Of a DNA stretch of 64,000 nt, positions 1-7,866 are shown one piece after another. Position numbers and translations under genes: made by a program. Each line of letters begins with the position of its first letter. The stretch's first letter is position 1. Source of the DNA: Neobacillus muris (lineage in GTDB: Bacteria > Bacillota > Bacilli > Bacillales > Cytobacillaceae); assembly GCF_943193175.1 (NCBI RefSeq), contig NZ_CALPDF010000015.1, forward strand, positions 1 to 64,000, read 5' to 3'. The notes under the pieces were generated by a model, which was not told the origin of the DNA, made no database searches, and was given only the letters and a program-made list of their open reading frames with translations.

Positions 1-208
1 CCCTTTCATGACGACAAATTTTGCTTGGGCCAACGGTTTTTTGGCGCCTTGACCCTTTCATGACGACAAATTTTACTAGGGCCACTGCTTTTTTGGCGCC
101 TTGACCCTTTCATGACGACAAAATTTACTAGGGCCACTGCTTTTTTGGCGCCTTGACCCTTTAAAAGCGACAAGATCCCTTGGGTTTACTGATTTTTTGG
201 CGCCATAA
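1..208. repeat. Four 52-bp tandem repeats at the window edge
   Basis: Four head-to-tail copies of 52 bp begin at about 1, 53, 105 and 157. Each starts CCCTTTCATGACGACAAA and ends in a T-run followed by GGCGCC. Copies 1 to 3 are nearly identical and copy 4 (157-208) is diverged in its first half. The array abuts the 3' end of the MFS gene and may continue to the left of the window. No open frame or clear hairpin beyond the 6-bp GGCGCC palindrome is visible. Function unknown. Confidence 0.9.
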
Positions 209-211
209 ACC

Positions 212-1435
212 CTATTTTATTTGCCAAAGAATCGTCCTAACGAAGATGAGATAAACAACAATATTTAAGAAAGCCGAGCTAAGGAATACAGAATCCGCAC
301 CCCACCATAGGACCATCCAGCCGGAAACATACATGGTCAACGGCATGCCGACACGAAACAAAGTACCAGTAATTCCGCTGATTCTCCCAATCAATTCAGC
401 CGGAGTTTGTTCCAGCCGAAAGGTATAGGCACTCACCGTATACAGCGCCAAAGCAAATCCGCTCAAGAATAACGACACTGCGAGAAGCTTCACATCATGG
501 GCAAAAAACATCCCGATATAAGCAATCGCGAAAATAAGTGAAGATGTACCAAAAACAATCCCTAAACCAACGATCTGCCGCAGCTTATTCACAATAAGAC
601 TTCCTGCCAGTCCGCCGATCCCCGCAAAAGCCATAATCGAGGCAACCGCAGCTGAAGTCATTGCCAATTCTTCCTTTGCATAGATAACCGCAGTCGTACT
701 CACAACCGTCATACTGCAATTCATGACCGCAATAAAAATAGTCATTAACCAAAGCGGTTTATTTCCGCGGAAGGATTTCCACCCCTCTAAAAAGTCCTCC
801 GTAAACGTAGATTTTTTTCGATCAGCAAAACTTTCCTGACTAGACGTTAACTGCGTCAATAATACGAAACACAGGAAATAGGCCAAAGCTGTTATCAAGA
901 TCCCGTCATAAAGAAATGGGAGCAATAGAATAAGACCTGAGATCACCGGTCCCATCACTCCGACAAACGTTTCAATAAAGGAAAATTTCGCATTGGCCGA
1001 AGTCATTTGCTCCCTTGGGACCGTCAACTTGGTTAGGCTTACCTGGGCATTAAAATAGCCGTAATTCAAGGTCATTAATAAAAAACCAATGACATAATAA
1101 GGAAACAGCAGACCTACATCCAGCCGAATCAGCTGCACCATGGCTAGCAGTAAGAGAGCCTGCCCCCCCACCATCCACATCGCCCATTTTCTCTTTTGAA
1201 CCCGGTCCACAATCACCCCGATAAAAATGCCAAAAAGCAAATTAGGCAGGAGCTCGGCCGTCCTCATCGAGGAAACCGCAACAGGTGAATGGGTTAATTC
1301 ATAAATAATTAATGGCAGTAGCAATTCATATATTTTATTTGCTACACTTATTAAAAAAGTGGAAATAACCAGAATGGCAAACGATTTATTTTTCCAAATA
1401 CTGGTCTGTTTCGTTTGTGTTAATGGCAAGGACAT
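212..1435 (-). CDS. MFS transporter (probable efflux protein)
   Basis: Predicted 407-residue integral membrane protein of the major facilitator superfamily, with about 12 hydrophobic segments. The loop after TM2 carries the MFS signature region (GVIVDRVQKRKWAM). The start is set at 1435 because AAAGGGGG lies just upstream of that ATG; the open frame runs 12 codons further without a better site. It is divergent from an SgrR-like regulator, and the 114-bp gap should hold both promoters. In enterobacteria SgrR controls the sugar-efflux MFS gene setA, so an exporter controlled by its neighbour is a reasonable inference. The substrate cannot be read from sequence. Confidence 0.85.
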   Translation of the reverse strand: MSLPLTQTKQTSIWKNKSFAILVISTFLISVANKIYELLLPLIIYELTHSPVAVSSMRTAELLPNLLFGIFIGVIVDRVQKRKWAMWMVGGQALLLLAMVQLIRLDVGLLFPYYVIGFLLMTLNYGYFNAQVSLTKLTVPREQMTSANAKFSFIETFVGVMGPVISGLILLLPFLYDGILITALAYFLCFVLLTQLTSSQESFADRKKSTFTEDFLEGWKSFRGNKPLWLMTIFIAVMNCSMTVVSTTAVIYAKEELAMTSAAVASIMAFAGIGGLAGSLIVNKLRQIVGLGIVFGTSSLIFAIAYIGMFFAHDVKLLAVSLFLSGFALALYTVSAYTFRLEQTPAELIGRISGITGTLFRVGMPLTMYVSGWMVLWWGADSVFLSSAFLNIVVYLIFVRTILWQIK

Positions 1436-1549
1436 TTTCCTACCCCCTTTGTTTTTCAGATTACTAAACAATGAGATTGCTAAAAATGGAAAGATGGAAG
1501 AGTTTTATTTCATCTTTTTTGAAAAATCGTCATGGGAGGCTGTAATGCA

Positions 1550-3346
1550 ATGAAGGAATTAGTCGAAGATTTTATTCAAATCAGCAATCATTATCCAGTA
1601 GAAAAGGTCAGCAGCCCCTTCATGGTCACAGTGGAAGAACTCTCCTCCATGCTGTTTTGCACGCCCAGAAATGTAAAATTCATTTTGAATAAAATGATTG
1701 ATGAAGGATGGATCCGATTTGAACCAGGACGAGGCCGTGGAAAAAAATCCACCCTCACTTTATTGAAGTCAAAAGAGGAGATTCTGTACGAGGAAGGAAT
1801 CCGCTTGATTCAGCGAGGCGCGATCTCCCATGCCTTTGAGTTGATCAGCAAGCATGGGACCCCGATACTCCGGCTGCATTTGTTGAACTGGCTCGGGGAA
1901 TATTTTGGCTATAAAAAACAGGACAATGCAACTGGCTATAAAGAAATCCTTCGGCTCCCTGTATTCCGAACGATCAATACCTTAAGACCCGATCTTGCTT
2001 ACTATGATTTTGACGTCCATCTTGTTAAACAAATTTACAATACTTTAGTGACGTTTGATCATAACACCCAGAAAGCAACAGGTAAATTGGCTCATTTCTG
2101 GGAGGTAAACGCGGACAAGACCGTTTGGACTTTTTTTCTTAAGAAGGGTGTCCTGTTCCATCATGGCAAGGAGTTCGAAGCAGCCGATGTTGAATTCACA
2201 ATCAAAAGACTAACTAGACCAGACTATCCGCAGGCATGGCTGGTTTCAACTATCAAACAAGTAATGGTGATCGATCGATATACGATCCAATTTCAATTAA
2301 ACAAGCCGAATGCCTTATTCCTTCAGTACCTTTCGTTCCCGGCACTATCAATTGTGCCCCTTGATGAGAGTATTGATCATGATGCCATGCTGCCAACAGG
2401 AACCGGGCCGTTCCAAGTGGTCAGCTGCCACTTGGACCAGTGCATCTTAGAAGCACATCCCTATCATTTTGAGGGCCGGGCCTTTATGGACCGAATTGAG
2501 ATTATGAATATCCCAAAACTCTTTCCTGAAGGCTCTCCATTATCGAATAATATTTTTATCAACACCGGTGAAAATCAAGCCTATACCAAAAATCCTGATT
2601 GGTCTGCTTTAGAAGATACCTATGATGGATGCTCCCTGTTAACGTTTAACTTAAACAAGCCAGAGAGTCCCCTCTGCCACAAACTTTTCCGGCAGGTTTT
2701 GGACAAATTGATCAATCGCCGAAAAATGATCCGTGATTTAGGCTATCCTCGTGTTTATCCAGCAAGTGGATTCGAGCGCAGCAAGACCCGAACGCAGGAC
2801 ACACAGGAGATCACGCCAGATGAAATTAACAAATGGATCCATCATTCTGGATACCTTGGTGAACCTATTAGGTTGTTTACCTATGACCGCCATGAACAAG
2901 ATGCCAACTGGCTCAAGCAGGAATCCATGGAATATGGAATTAATTTGACTGTATCCATCTATAGTTGGACGGATATGCTGGATCCTGCTATCATGCAGCA
3001 GGCTGACTGTATCTTATTTGAAGCCGTTTGGGGAGAAGACGAGTTGTCAAAAATAGAATTGTATCAATCGGGCTATAGCTTTATGCGGGTCCATCTTGAT
3101 GAAGAAAACCGGAGGATCCTTGATCAAATCATAGAAAAACTTCTGAATGAAGAAGAAAAAACAGCAAGAGATCTGCTATTTGATGAAGTCGAAGAACGAT
3201 TGAAGACTGAGATACTTGTCTCCTTTTTGGTTCATAAAGATAGTCATACAAATTTTCATCCGTCCATCCGCGGAGTGAAACTAAATTCCCGGGCCAGCGT
3301 TGACTTTAAGGATATATGGATCCATCCAGATTCCTCAAAAAATTAA
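1550..3346 (+). CDS. SgrR-like regulator: N-terminal HTH fused to a solute-binding domain
   Basis: 598-residue protein without a signal peptide. Residues 1-110 resemble the SgrR N-terminal winged-helix domain, with SSMLFCTPRNVKFILNKM as probable recognition helix. The rest resembles an SBP_bac_5 oligopeptide-binding fold (LRPDLAYYDFDVHLVKQIYN, then the LFHHGKEFEAADVEFTIKRL region). Such proteins act in the cytoplasm as one-component sensors: the binding domain senses a small molecule and the HTH binds DNA. The start is the ATG at 1550, preceded by GGGAGG; an upstream in-frame ATG at 1532 overlaps that ribosome site. The divergent MFS gene is the obvious target. The ligand is unknown. Confidence 0.8.
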   Translation: MKELVEDFIQISNHYPVEKVSSPFMVTVEELSSMLFCTPRNVKFILNKMIDEGWIRFEPGRGRGKKSTLTLLKSKEEILYEEGIRLIQRGAISHAFELISKHGTPILRLHLLNWLGEYFGYKKQDNATGYKEILRLPVFRTINTLRPDLAYYDFDVHLVKQIYNTLVTFDHNTQKATGKLAHFWEVNADKTVWTFFLKKGVLFHHGKEFEAADVEFTIKRLTRPDYPQAWLVSTIKQVMVIDRYTIQFQLNKPNALFLQYLSFPALSIVPLDESIDHDAMLPTGTGPFQVVSCHLDQCILEAHPYHFEGRAFMDRIEIMNIPKLFPEGSPLSNNIFINTGENQAYTKNPDWSALEDTYDGCSLLTFNLNKPESPLCHKLFRQVLDKLINRRKMIRDLGYPRVYPASGFERSKTRTQDTQEITPDEINKWIHHSGYLGEPIRLFTYDRHEQDANWLKQESMEYGINLTVSIYSWTDMLDPAIMQQADCILFEAVWGEDELSKIELYQSGYSFMRVHLDEENRRILDQIIEKLLNEEEKTARDLLFDEVEERLKTEILVSFLVHKDSHTNFHPSIRGVKLNSRASVDFKDIWIHPDSSKN

Positions 3347-3375
3347 GCGGCTCCCTCTAGGGAACCGCTTGTTTT
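3345..3375 (+). terminator. Intrinsic terminator after the SgrR-like gene
   Basis: A stem of about 12 bp with one mismatch (AAGCGGCTCCCT / AGGGAACCGCTT) overlaps the stop codon and is followed by GTTTT. Confidence 0.75.
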
Positions 3376-3389
3376 GTGATGCATCGTCA

Positions 3390-3626
3390 TTATCCAATGT
3401 CTTGACGGCGTTTTTGTCTATTTCTTTGCAATTCACTTTGTTTCCATATGTATTTTTGCATATAAAGCCTAAGTACTTCTTTCATGCACTTTCCATTTCT
3501 CTCCACCGCATCCCGAAAATCATCTCTTATATTTTCTGGAATTTCAATGGTTAATCGAACCATTTTTGGAATGGCTTCGTTCCCCTTGCTCTCCCTAATA
3601 TTGTTGTTTCTCCCTATCTGGTTCAT
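3390..3626 (-). CDS. Small ribbon-helix-helix-like protein
   Basis: 78-residue basic protein. From residue 22 it reads VRLTIEIPENIRDDFRDAV, the beta strand plus first helix pattern of ribbon-helix-helix (CopG/Arc) DNA-binding proteins. A second helix (KCMKEVLRLYMQKYI) and a basic tail follow. AGGGGG sits 8 bases before the ATG, which supports it as a real gene. It stands alone between two convergent or divergent neighbours and no toxin gene is adjacent. It could be a stand-alone regulator or an orphan antitoxin. The fold assignment is by motif only. Confidence 0.55.
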   Translation of the reverse strand: MNQIGRNNNIRESKGNEAIPKMVRLTIEIPENIRDDFRDAVERNGKCMKEVLRLYMQKYIWKQSELQRNRQKRRQDIG

Positions 3627-3748
3627 CTTTCTGCCCCCTGTCTTAAGATATACCCCTTTTCAAATTAGTCATAAGAAAACAAATATTTATAATAGTTATA
3701 ATAAATTAAATAATAACAGTAGTAAACGTATTCAATCTTCAATTGTTT

Positions 3749-3757
3749 TTCGACAAA
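3749..3757 (-). promoter_or_regulatory. Possible Spo0A box (TTTGTCGAA)
   Basis: TTTGTCGAA on the minus strand matches the Spo0A-box core. It lies 137 bp before the phosphoesterase start in a 268-bp intergenic region. A 9-base match can occur by chance in AT-rich DNA. Confidence 0.3.
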
Positions 3758-3894
3758 TTCCGACATTCTTTCGATTATGTTCCACATCCCTCAGACAGAA
3801 ACGGTCATCGTGACAGACATTTTTGAAGGAATAAAGGGATTTGGAAGACAAATAGAGAACTAATTTTCAAATACATTAGGGAGTTTTTTATACT

Positions 3895-4659
3895 ATGGAA
3901 AAAATCGCTGTTATTTCTGACATTCATGGAAATATCCCTGCACTGGAATCCGTGCTAGCGGATATAAATTCCAAAAACATAAGGAGAATTATTTGCCTTG
4001 GTGATATAGTTGGCAAGGGGCCGCAATCAAGCATGGCCATCAAAATGATTGAAAAGCATTGTGAAAGTGTTGTTAGAGGCAATTGGGATGATTTTTTCCC
4101 TAAGCCGCAGGAATCCGCCGTTATCAAATGGCACCAAAACCAAGTAACAAAAGAACAAATGAATTATTTAAAAGAACTGCCATTTTCAGTGGAGTTTATG
4201 ATGAGCGGAAAGCTTGTCAGAATGTTCCATGCTTCCCCCCGAAGCGAGTATGAAAGAATCCGTCCTGGGGACCCTCTCGAACGTCGATTGAGCATGTTTG
4301 AAAACACGGAACTCACACAAAATATCTCTGAGAATAGGGAAGCAGATGTGGTTTGTTATGGAGATATTCATGATGCCTTCCAGCAGCATATAAAAGGGAA
4401 AACCTTGTGCAACGCAGGCAGCGTCGGAAATCCGCTTGATCTCACTCAAGCCTCCTACGCCATACTGGAAGGAGAATACGGGCAACAAGAAAATGGAGTT
4501 TTTTCGATACAGCTTGTACGCGTTCCATATGACATTGATTTATCGATCCAATTAGCCAGAGAAGCGGAAATGCCCGAACTGCAGGAATATATACAAGAAT
4601 TAACAACAGCCCAATATAGAGGTTTAAAAAATAGAGCAGATAACCGGCATCCCCAATAA
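3895..4659 (+). CDS. Calcineurin-like metallophosphoesterase
   Basis: 254-residue cytoplasmic protein of the calcineurin-like phosphoesterase superfamily. The metal-site motifs appear in order: SDIHGN near residue 8, GDIVGKGP near residue 37, GNWDD near residue 61, H in FHAS near residue 104, GDIH near residue 152 and NAGSVGNP near residue 173. Members hydrolyse phosphomonoesters or phosphodiesters with two metal ions; the substrate is not predictable here. A GGGAG ribosome site lies 11 bases before the ATG. It is monocistronic by position, with uppP following after 107 bp. Confidence 0.85.
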   Translation: MEKIAVISDIHGNIPALESVLADINSKNIRRIICLGDIVGKGPQSSMAIKMIEKHCESVVRGNWDDFFPKPQESAVIKWHQNQVTKEQMNYLKELPFSVEFMMSGKLVRMFHASPRSEYERIRPGDPLERRLSMFENTELTQNISENREADVVCYGDIHDAFQQHIKGKTLCNAGSVGNPLDLTQASYAILEGEYGQQENGVFSIQLVRVPYDIDLSIQLAREAEMPELQEYIQELTTAQYRGLKNRADNRHPQ

Positions 4660-4693
4660 TTGGAACTATTACCTTTCCCCGTTACTTATACAA

Positions 4694-4720
4694 GTTTTTG
4701 TGTTACTATTTTAAGGGTAT
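4694..4720 (+). promoter_or_regulatory. Possible sigma-B-type promoter before uppP
   Basis: GTTTTT, 15 bp, GGGTAT resembles the sigma-B consensus (GTTTAA ... GGGTAT) and lies about 47 bp upstream of the uppP start. By-eye match only. Confidence 0.3.
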
Positions 4721-4766
4721 TTAATATTATTAAGAGAAAAAAGTAACAACGGAGGAAAGAAAAATA

Positions 4767-5564
4767 ATGTCCGAGAATATCATTGCTTTAATATTAGGAA
4801 TCGTAGAAGGCTTAACAGAATTTTTGCCTGTATCATCTACTGGACACTTGATATTAGTCGGTAGTTTGTTGGGCTTCCAAGGGCAAAAGGCAAACACCTT
4901 TGAGGTTATCATCCAATTGGGGTCGATGCTGGCTATTCTAGTATTGTACTGGAGAAGATACCTTTCTCTTTTAAATTTTAGTACGATCGGAAAGCCTGAA
5001 AAGAAATTAGATGTGATCCACATTATTTTGGGAGTAATACCAGCTGCTTTAGTTGGATTATTATTGCATGATTTTATCAAAACTCAGCTTTTCTCGCCCA
5101 AGGTTGTCGTAGGAAGTCTTGTTGCCGGGGCCATTTTGATGATTTTTGCCGAAAAGCGGCATCCAAAGTTCTCGGCTGGCACAGTGGATGAACTAAGCTA
5201 CAAACAAGCTTTAACGATCGGAATTTTTCAATGCTTGGCTGTTATCCCTGGTTTCTCTCGTGCGGGTTCTACAATTTCTGGGGGGTTAATTGCAGGAGCC
5301 AACCATAAGACTGCAGCTGAATTCTCATTTTTAGTAGCACTGCCGATCATGGTAGGGGCAACTGGGCTGGACTTTATTAAGAGCTTGGATTTCTTGCATG
5401 CATCTGATATTCCGATGTTTGCGATCGGGTTTATTACAGCTTTTGTTGTGGCAATGTTAGTAGCGGTTGGTTTTCTTAAACTAATAGAAAAAATTGGCCT
5501 GACAATTTTTGCCTACTATCGAATTATCCTGGCCATTTTATTTACGATCTTTGTCATCTTATAA
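4767..5564 (+). CDS. uppP: Undecaprenyl-diphosphatase UppP (BacA family)
   Basis: 265-residue polytopic membrane protein of the usual BacA/UppP length. Hallmarks are EGLTEFLPVSSTGHL near the N-terminus (catalytic glutamates and the SSTGH motif) and PGFSRAGSTISGG near residue 165. The enzyme removes a phosphate from undecaprenyl pyrophosphate at the outer membrane face, recycling the lipid carrier for peptidoglycan and teichoic acid synthesis; it often gives some bacitracin resistance. GGAGG is well placed before the ATG. A terminator follows, so it is probably transcribed alone. Confidence 0.95.
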   Translation: MSENIIALILGIVEGLTEFLPVSSTGHLILVGSLLGFQGQKANTFEVIIQLGSMLAILVLYWRRYLSLLNFSTIGKPEKKLDVIHIILGVIPAALVGLLLHDFIKTQLFSPKVVVGSLVAGAILMIFAEKRHPKFSAGTVDELSYKQALTIGIFQCLAVIPGFSRAGSTISGGLIAGANHKTAAEFSFLVALPIMVGATGLDFIKSLDFLHASDIPMFAIGFITAFVVAMLVAVGFLKLIEKIGLTIFAYYRIILAILFTIFVIL

Positions 5565-5581
5565 ACCGTATATCATTAAAT

Positions 5582-5606
5582 AAGGCTCGACTATATGTCG
5601 AGCTTT
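5582..5606. terminator. Convergent terminator between uppP and the rhodanese gene
   Basis: A stem of about 10 bp around GCTCGAC / GTCGAGC with a 5-base loop. T-runs on either side are short, so efficiency is uncertain. Confidence 0.55.
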
Positions 5607-5626
5607 ACATTTGTTTACGAGTTCCT

Positions 5627-5923
5627 TTATTCAACCTTACCTTCCCAAGCTGACATTCCGCCAGTCATGTTGATAACATTGAATCCATAGCTTTCAAGGA
5701 ATTGAGATGCGCGGCCGCTTCTGCCTCCTGATTGGCAAATCATGATATACTCCTTAGATTTATCTAATTCATGCATACGGAATTCAAGTAATCCTAAAGG
5801 GATATTGATGGCACCAGGTATCTTGCCAGCCTTTACCTCCTTTACCTCACGTACATCGATCATGTTTAATTTCTTGCCGGCATTTAATAGTGCTTCTACT
5901 TCTTTTGCAGTTAGCTGTTTCAT
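5627..5923 (-). CDS. Single-domain rhodanese-like sulfurtransferase
   Basis: 98-residue cytoplasmic protein covering one rhodanese domain. The active-site loop is CQSGGRSG near residue 63, with the cysteine that carries persulfide; IDVREVKEV near residue 22 is the usual N-terminal motif. AAGGAGG precedes the ATG. A CstR-type operator lies about 70 bp upstream and a broken CstR-type repressor gene follows that. In Staphylococcus and Bacillus, CstR controls persulfide-detoxifying rhodaneses, so this gene is probably the surviving effector of such a locus. With the repressor gone it may be constitutive. Confidence 0.88.
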   Translation of the reverse strand: MKQLTAKEVEALLNAGKKLNMIDVREVKEVKAGKIPGAINIPLGLLEFRMHELDKSKEYIMICQSGGRSGRASQFLESYGFNVINMTGGMSAWEGKVE

Positions 5924-5989
5924 CTTTTTTCCTCCTTAATCTCTTTATATATTCCCTTTTTCCAAAGGGGCATTCCATCGTAAAATCAA

Positions 5990-6005
5990 TTACCCTAATA
6001 GGTAT
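5990..6005 (-). promoter_or_regulatory. CstR/CsoR-type operator upstream of the rhodanese gene
   Basis: Read on the minus strand the 16 bp are ATACCTATTAGGGTAA, close to the ATACC-N6-GGTAT palindrome of CstR and CsoR sites, with one mismatch at the last base. It lies between the rhodanese start and the decayed repressor gene. Confidence 0.55.
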
Positions 6006-6043
6006 TAGCCTGTTTAAAATAAATGACAGTGCTTCACCTTTCC

Positions 6044-6222
6044 TCAACGGCTCTTTACAAGGAGATTGACTGCCTCTTTTACTAGATCTTCCATATTTTC
6101 ACCTTGACTCTCCGCTTTTTGGACGCCTTGCAGTCTTTGTCCTCTTCCATCATTTTTAAAATTCCTCTTACCTGCCCCTCAATGCGTTTTACTCTATTTT
6201 TGACTTGATCATTGTAGTCCAT
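6044..6222 (-). pseudogene. CstR/CsoR-family repressor with an internal deletion and frame break
   Basis: From the ATG at 6222, preceded by AGGTGA, the frame gives MDYNDQVKNRVKRIEGQVRG and continues to MMEEDKDCK, the conserved N-terminal half of CsoR/CstR (DUF156) proteins including the first reactive cysteine. The frame then turns into nonsense and stops at TAG. In a shifted frame, starting at about 6124, the DNA encodes QGENMEDLVKEAVNLLVKSR, the typical C-terminus, ending at TGA 6044-6046. The middle of the protein, about 30 residues with the second cysteine, is missing. The gene therefore lost an internal segment and its frame. It cannot make a working repressor. Confidence 0.85.
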
Positions 6223-6233
6223 GAATGAGTCAC

Positions 6234-6302
6234 CTATCCATTCGTTTCTATAGCTGCTGCTCCACCTGACATTCCAAATACGAGTAACACTTTACCCGTC
6301 AT
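6234..6302 (-). CDS. 22-codon open frame before the broken repressor
   Basis: ATG at 6302, after GGGGCAAG, opens a 22-residue frame whose start (VLLVFGMSGGAAA) looks like the first beta strand and glycine-rich turn of a dinucleotide-binding fold. It ends at TAG 6234-6236, just before the repressor ATG. CoA-disulfide reductases, common in CstR operons, begin in a similar way, so this may be the stump of such a gene; the match is very short. It could instead be a leader peptide or chance. Confidence 0.3.
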   Translation of the reverse strand: MTGKVLLVFGMSGGAAAIETNG

Positions 6303-6319
6303 CTTGCCCCGCAAGGATT

Positions 6320-6335
6320 ATACCCATACAGGTAT
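6320..6335 (-). promoter_or_regulatory. CstR/CsoR-type operator at the head of the decayed locus
   Basis: ATACCTGTATGGGTAT on the minus strand is a full ATACC-N6-GGTAT palindrome, the form bound by CstR. It overlaps a TATAAT-like -10 element (6318-6323), as expected for a repressor site. Confidence 0.65.
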
Positions 6336-6423
6336 TATAAACGGTATAAAAGGATTGTAAAATAAAATGCTTTTAGGTACGAAAATTATCCAAAATTGCT
6401 GGTGAACGGACATGATACATATG

Positions 6424-6459
6424 AAAAGGAGGCTGCTATACTTTGCAGCCTCCTTTTTT
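6424..6459. terminator. Strong bidirectional terminator
   Basis: A perfect 13-bp stem (AAAAGGAGGCTGC / GCAGCCTCCTTTT) followed by a T-run on the plus strand and a short one on the minus strand. It follows the minJ-like gene. Confidence 0.85.
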
Positions 6460-6484
6460 GAAGGGAATCCATAAAAAATAAATC

Positions 6485-7678
6485 TTATCCTGTTTTCTTA
6501 TCATACTTCTGCCCTTCCTGGACAAATAAGATGCCTAGTTCATGATGGTCTCCTTCGAATAACGCACGTTGGACAAAACGGATTTCACCGTTTGTATCAA
6601 GGACCTCCAGCTTGCAATGCGCCCGATTTTTCTGCAAAGCTTCGTAAAACAACGTTTCATCACGGACTATTACACCGTTGGCCTTTGCAATAATTTCACC
6701 AACCTGAAGACCCATTTTACACGCCGGTGAATCGGGAATCACCCCAATAATCATCAAACCGTGATTTTTCCTTGAAAAATAAACCGGTCTTCCCTCGTCC
6801 TTAAGAAGTGCAAACAAGGAGATCAATTCACGGCCAATTACCGCAAGTGCCGCAGCGATAATCGACACAAGCGGATACCAATAACCTGCGCCAGCAACTA
6901 TAGTGATGACCAGACCAAACACCATAACCTGACGTCCTAACTGCTTAACTGCCAATCTAGGAAGCATCCCCTTTATTTGCTGATAAAAACCGATGGCAAA
7001 CGGCACAAAAATCAGCGAATACTCTTTCGCTCCTAAATGAAATACCGGCCACCACTCAAATGGCAAATGAAGCGCATCCCCGGGGACCAGCAAAAACAAC
7101 GGCACCATCCAAACCCGCTTGACTTCATGCACACCAATGGTTTGCCCCCGTTTACTTTTTGCCAGTTTAGGAGATGTCCCTTTGGGTCCATTTTTATCAA
7201 TCAGAATCCCTTCCGCTATTAAAAGAAGACCAAGTACCACCACAATCGAAGGATAGACTTTGTCGCCGATGGATTGAAAGGCTTCGGAAAACAGCGGTAT
7301 CGACCAGCCTTTTTCAGCCATCAGAATTATGGCAAAAAATGCAGCCCCCATTGTATAGGCAGGAGAAATCCAGCGGACATTGGTGGTCAGTGACCATAAA
7401 AAGGTGAACCCTGCGATTAACACAAGCGCAGCAAAAGGAACCGCTATACCTGCACAAATCGTTGCTGCCGATAACACCAGTCCGATCAAAACTCCCTTAG
7501 GAAACAGCTGCCTAAGTTCAAAATACGCATCCTCTGCGCGAATATGGAAATTTTTCCGCTCACGTTTTACCCTTCTAACTCCTAAAATGCCGGCGAGGAA
7601 AACGAGATAGTAAAAAACAGGATGAAGAAATAACTTGCCTGTCCCCTTCAGAAACTCCACAAGCCATAGTTGCACCAC
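6485..7678 (-). CDS. minJ: MinJ-like PDZ membrane protein
   Basis: 397 residues, the same length as B. subtilis MinJ. About eight hydrophobic segments fill residues 1-290, and a PDZ domain occupies roughly 295-385 (IGVIPDSPACKMGLQVGEI). In B. subtilis MinJ bridges DivIVA and MinD at poles and division sites and acts in topological control of septum placement. It lies directly downstream of ctpB on the same strand, as in B. subtilis. The start is a GTG (a second GTG follows), after a weak purine-rich site. Assignment rests on architecture, length and gene order. Confidence 0.85.
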   Translation of the reverse strand: MVQLWLVEFLKGTGKLFLHPVFYYLVFLAGILGVRRVKRERKNFHIRAEDAYFELRQLFPKGVLIGLVLSAATICAGIAVPFAALVLIAGFTFLWSLTTNVRWISPAYTMGAAFFAIILMAEKGWSIPLFSEAFQSIGDKVYPSIVVVLGLLLIAEGILIDKNGPKGTSPKLAKSKRGQTIGVHEVKRVWMVPLFLLVPGDALHLPFEWWPVFHLGAKEYSLIFVPFAIGFYQQIKGMLPRLAVKQLGRQVMVFGLVITIVAGAGYWYPLVSIIAAALAVIGRELISLFALLKDEGRPVYFSRKNHGLMIIGVIPDSPACKMGLQVGEIIAKANGVIVRDETLFYEALQKNRAHCKLEVLDTNGEIRFVQRALFEGDHHELGILFVQEGQKYDKKTG

Positions 7679-7816
7679 TTCCTGCCACCTGCCTCTATAA
7701 AAAATTCGTCACTCATATTAAAAAGTCTCTTAAATAATATTTTACCAAATTGCAGTAATAAAAAATATTGCTAGATTCTAGAAAAGCAGTGTTTTCGTAA
7801 AAATCTTTTAAAAATA

Positions 7817-7850
7817 AAACAGTGAACCCGTCAATCAAGGTTCACTGTTT
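7817..7850 (-). terminator. Terminator after ctpB
   Basis: A 12-bp perfect stem (AAACAGTGAACC / GGTTCACTGTTT) followed by a T-rich tract on the minus strand. Confidence 0.85.
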
Positions 7851-7866
7851 CTTCCAATCTCCAAGA

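Noticed and set aside
1-208. CRISPR array
   Set aside because: The 52-bp units are contiguous with no unique spacers between them.
5847-6047. 66-codon minus-strand frame over the rhodanese start
   Set aside because: It overlaps the true rhodanese gene in another frame; the DNA is explained by the operator and the decayed repressor.
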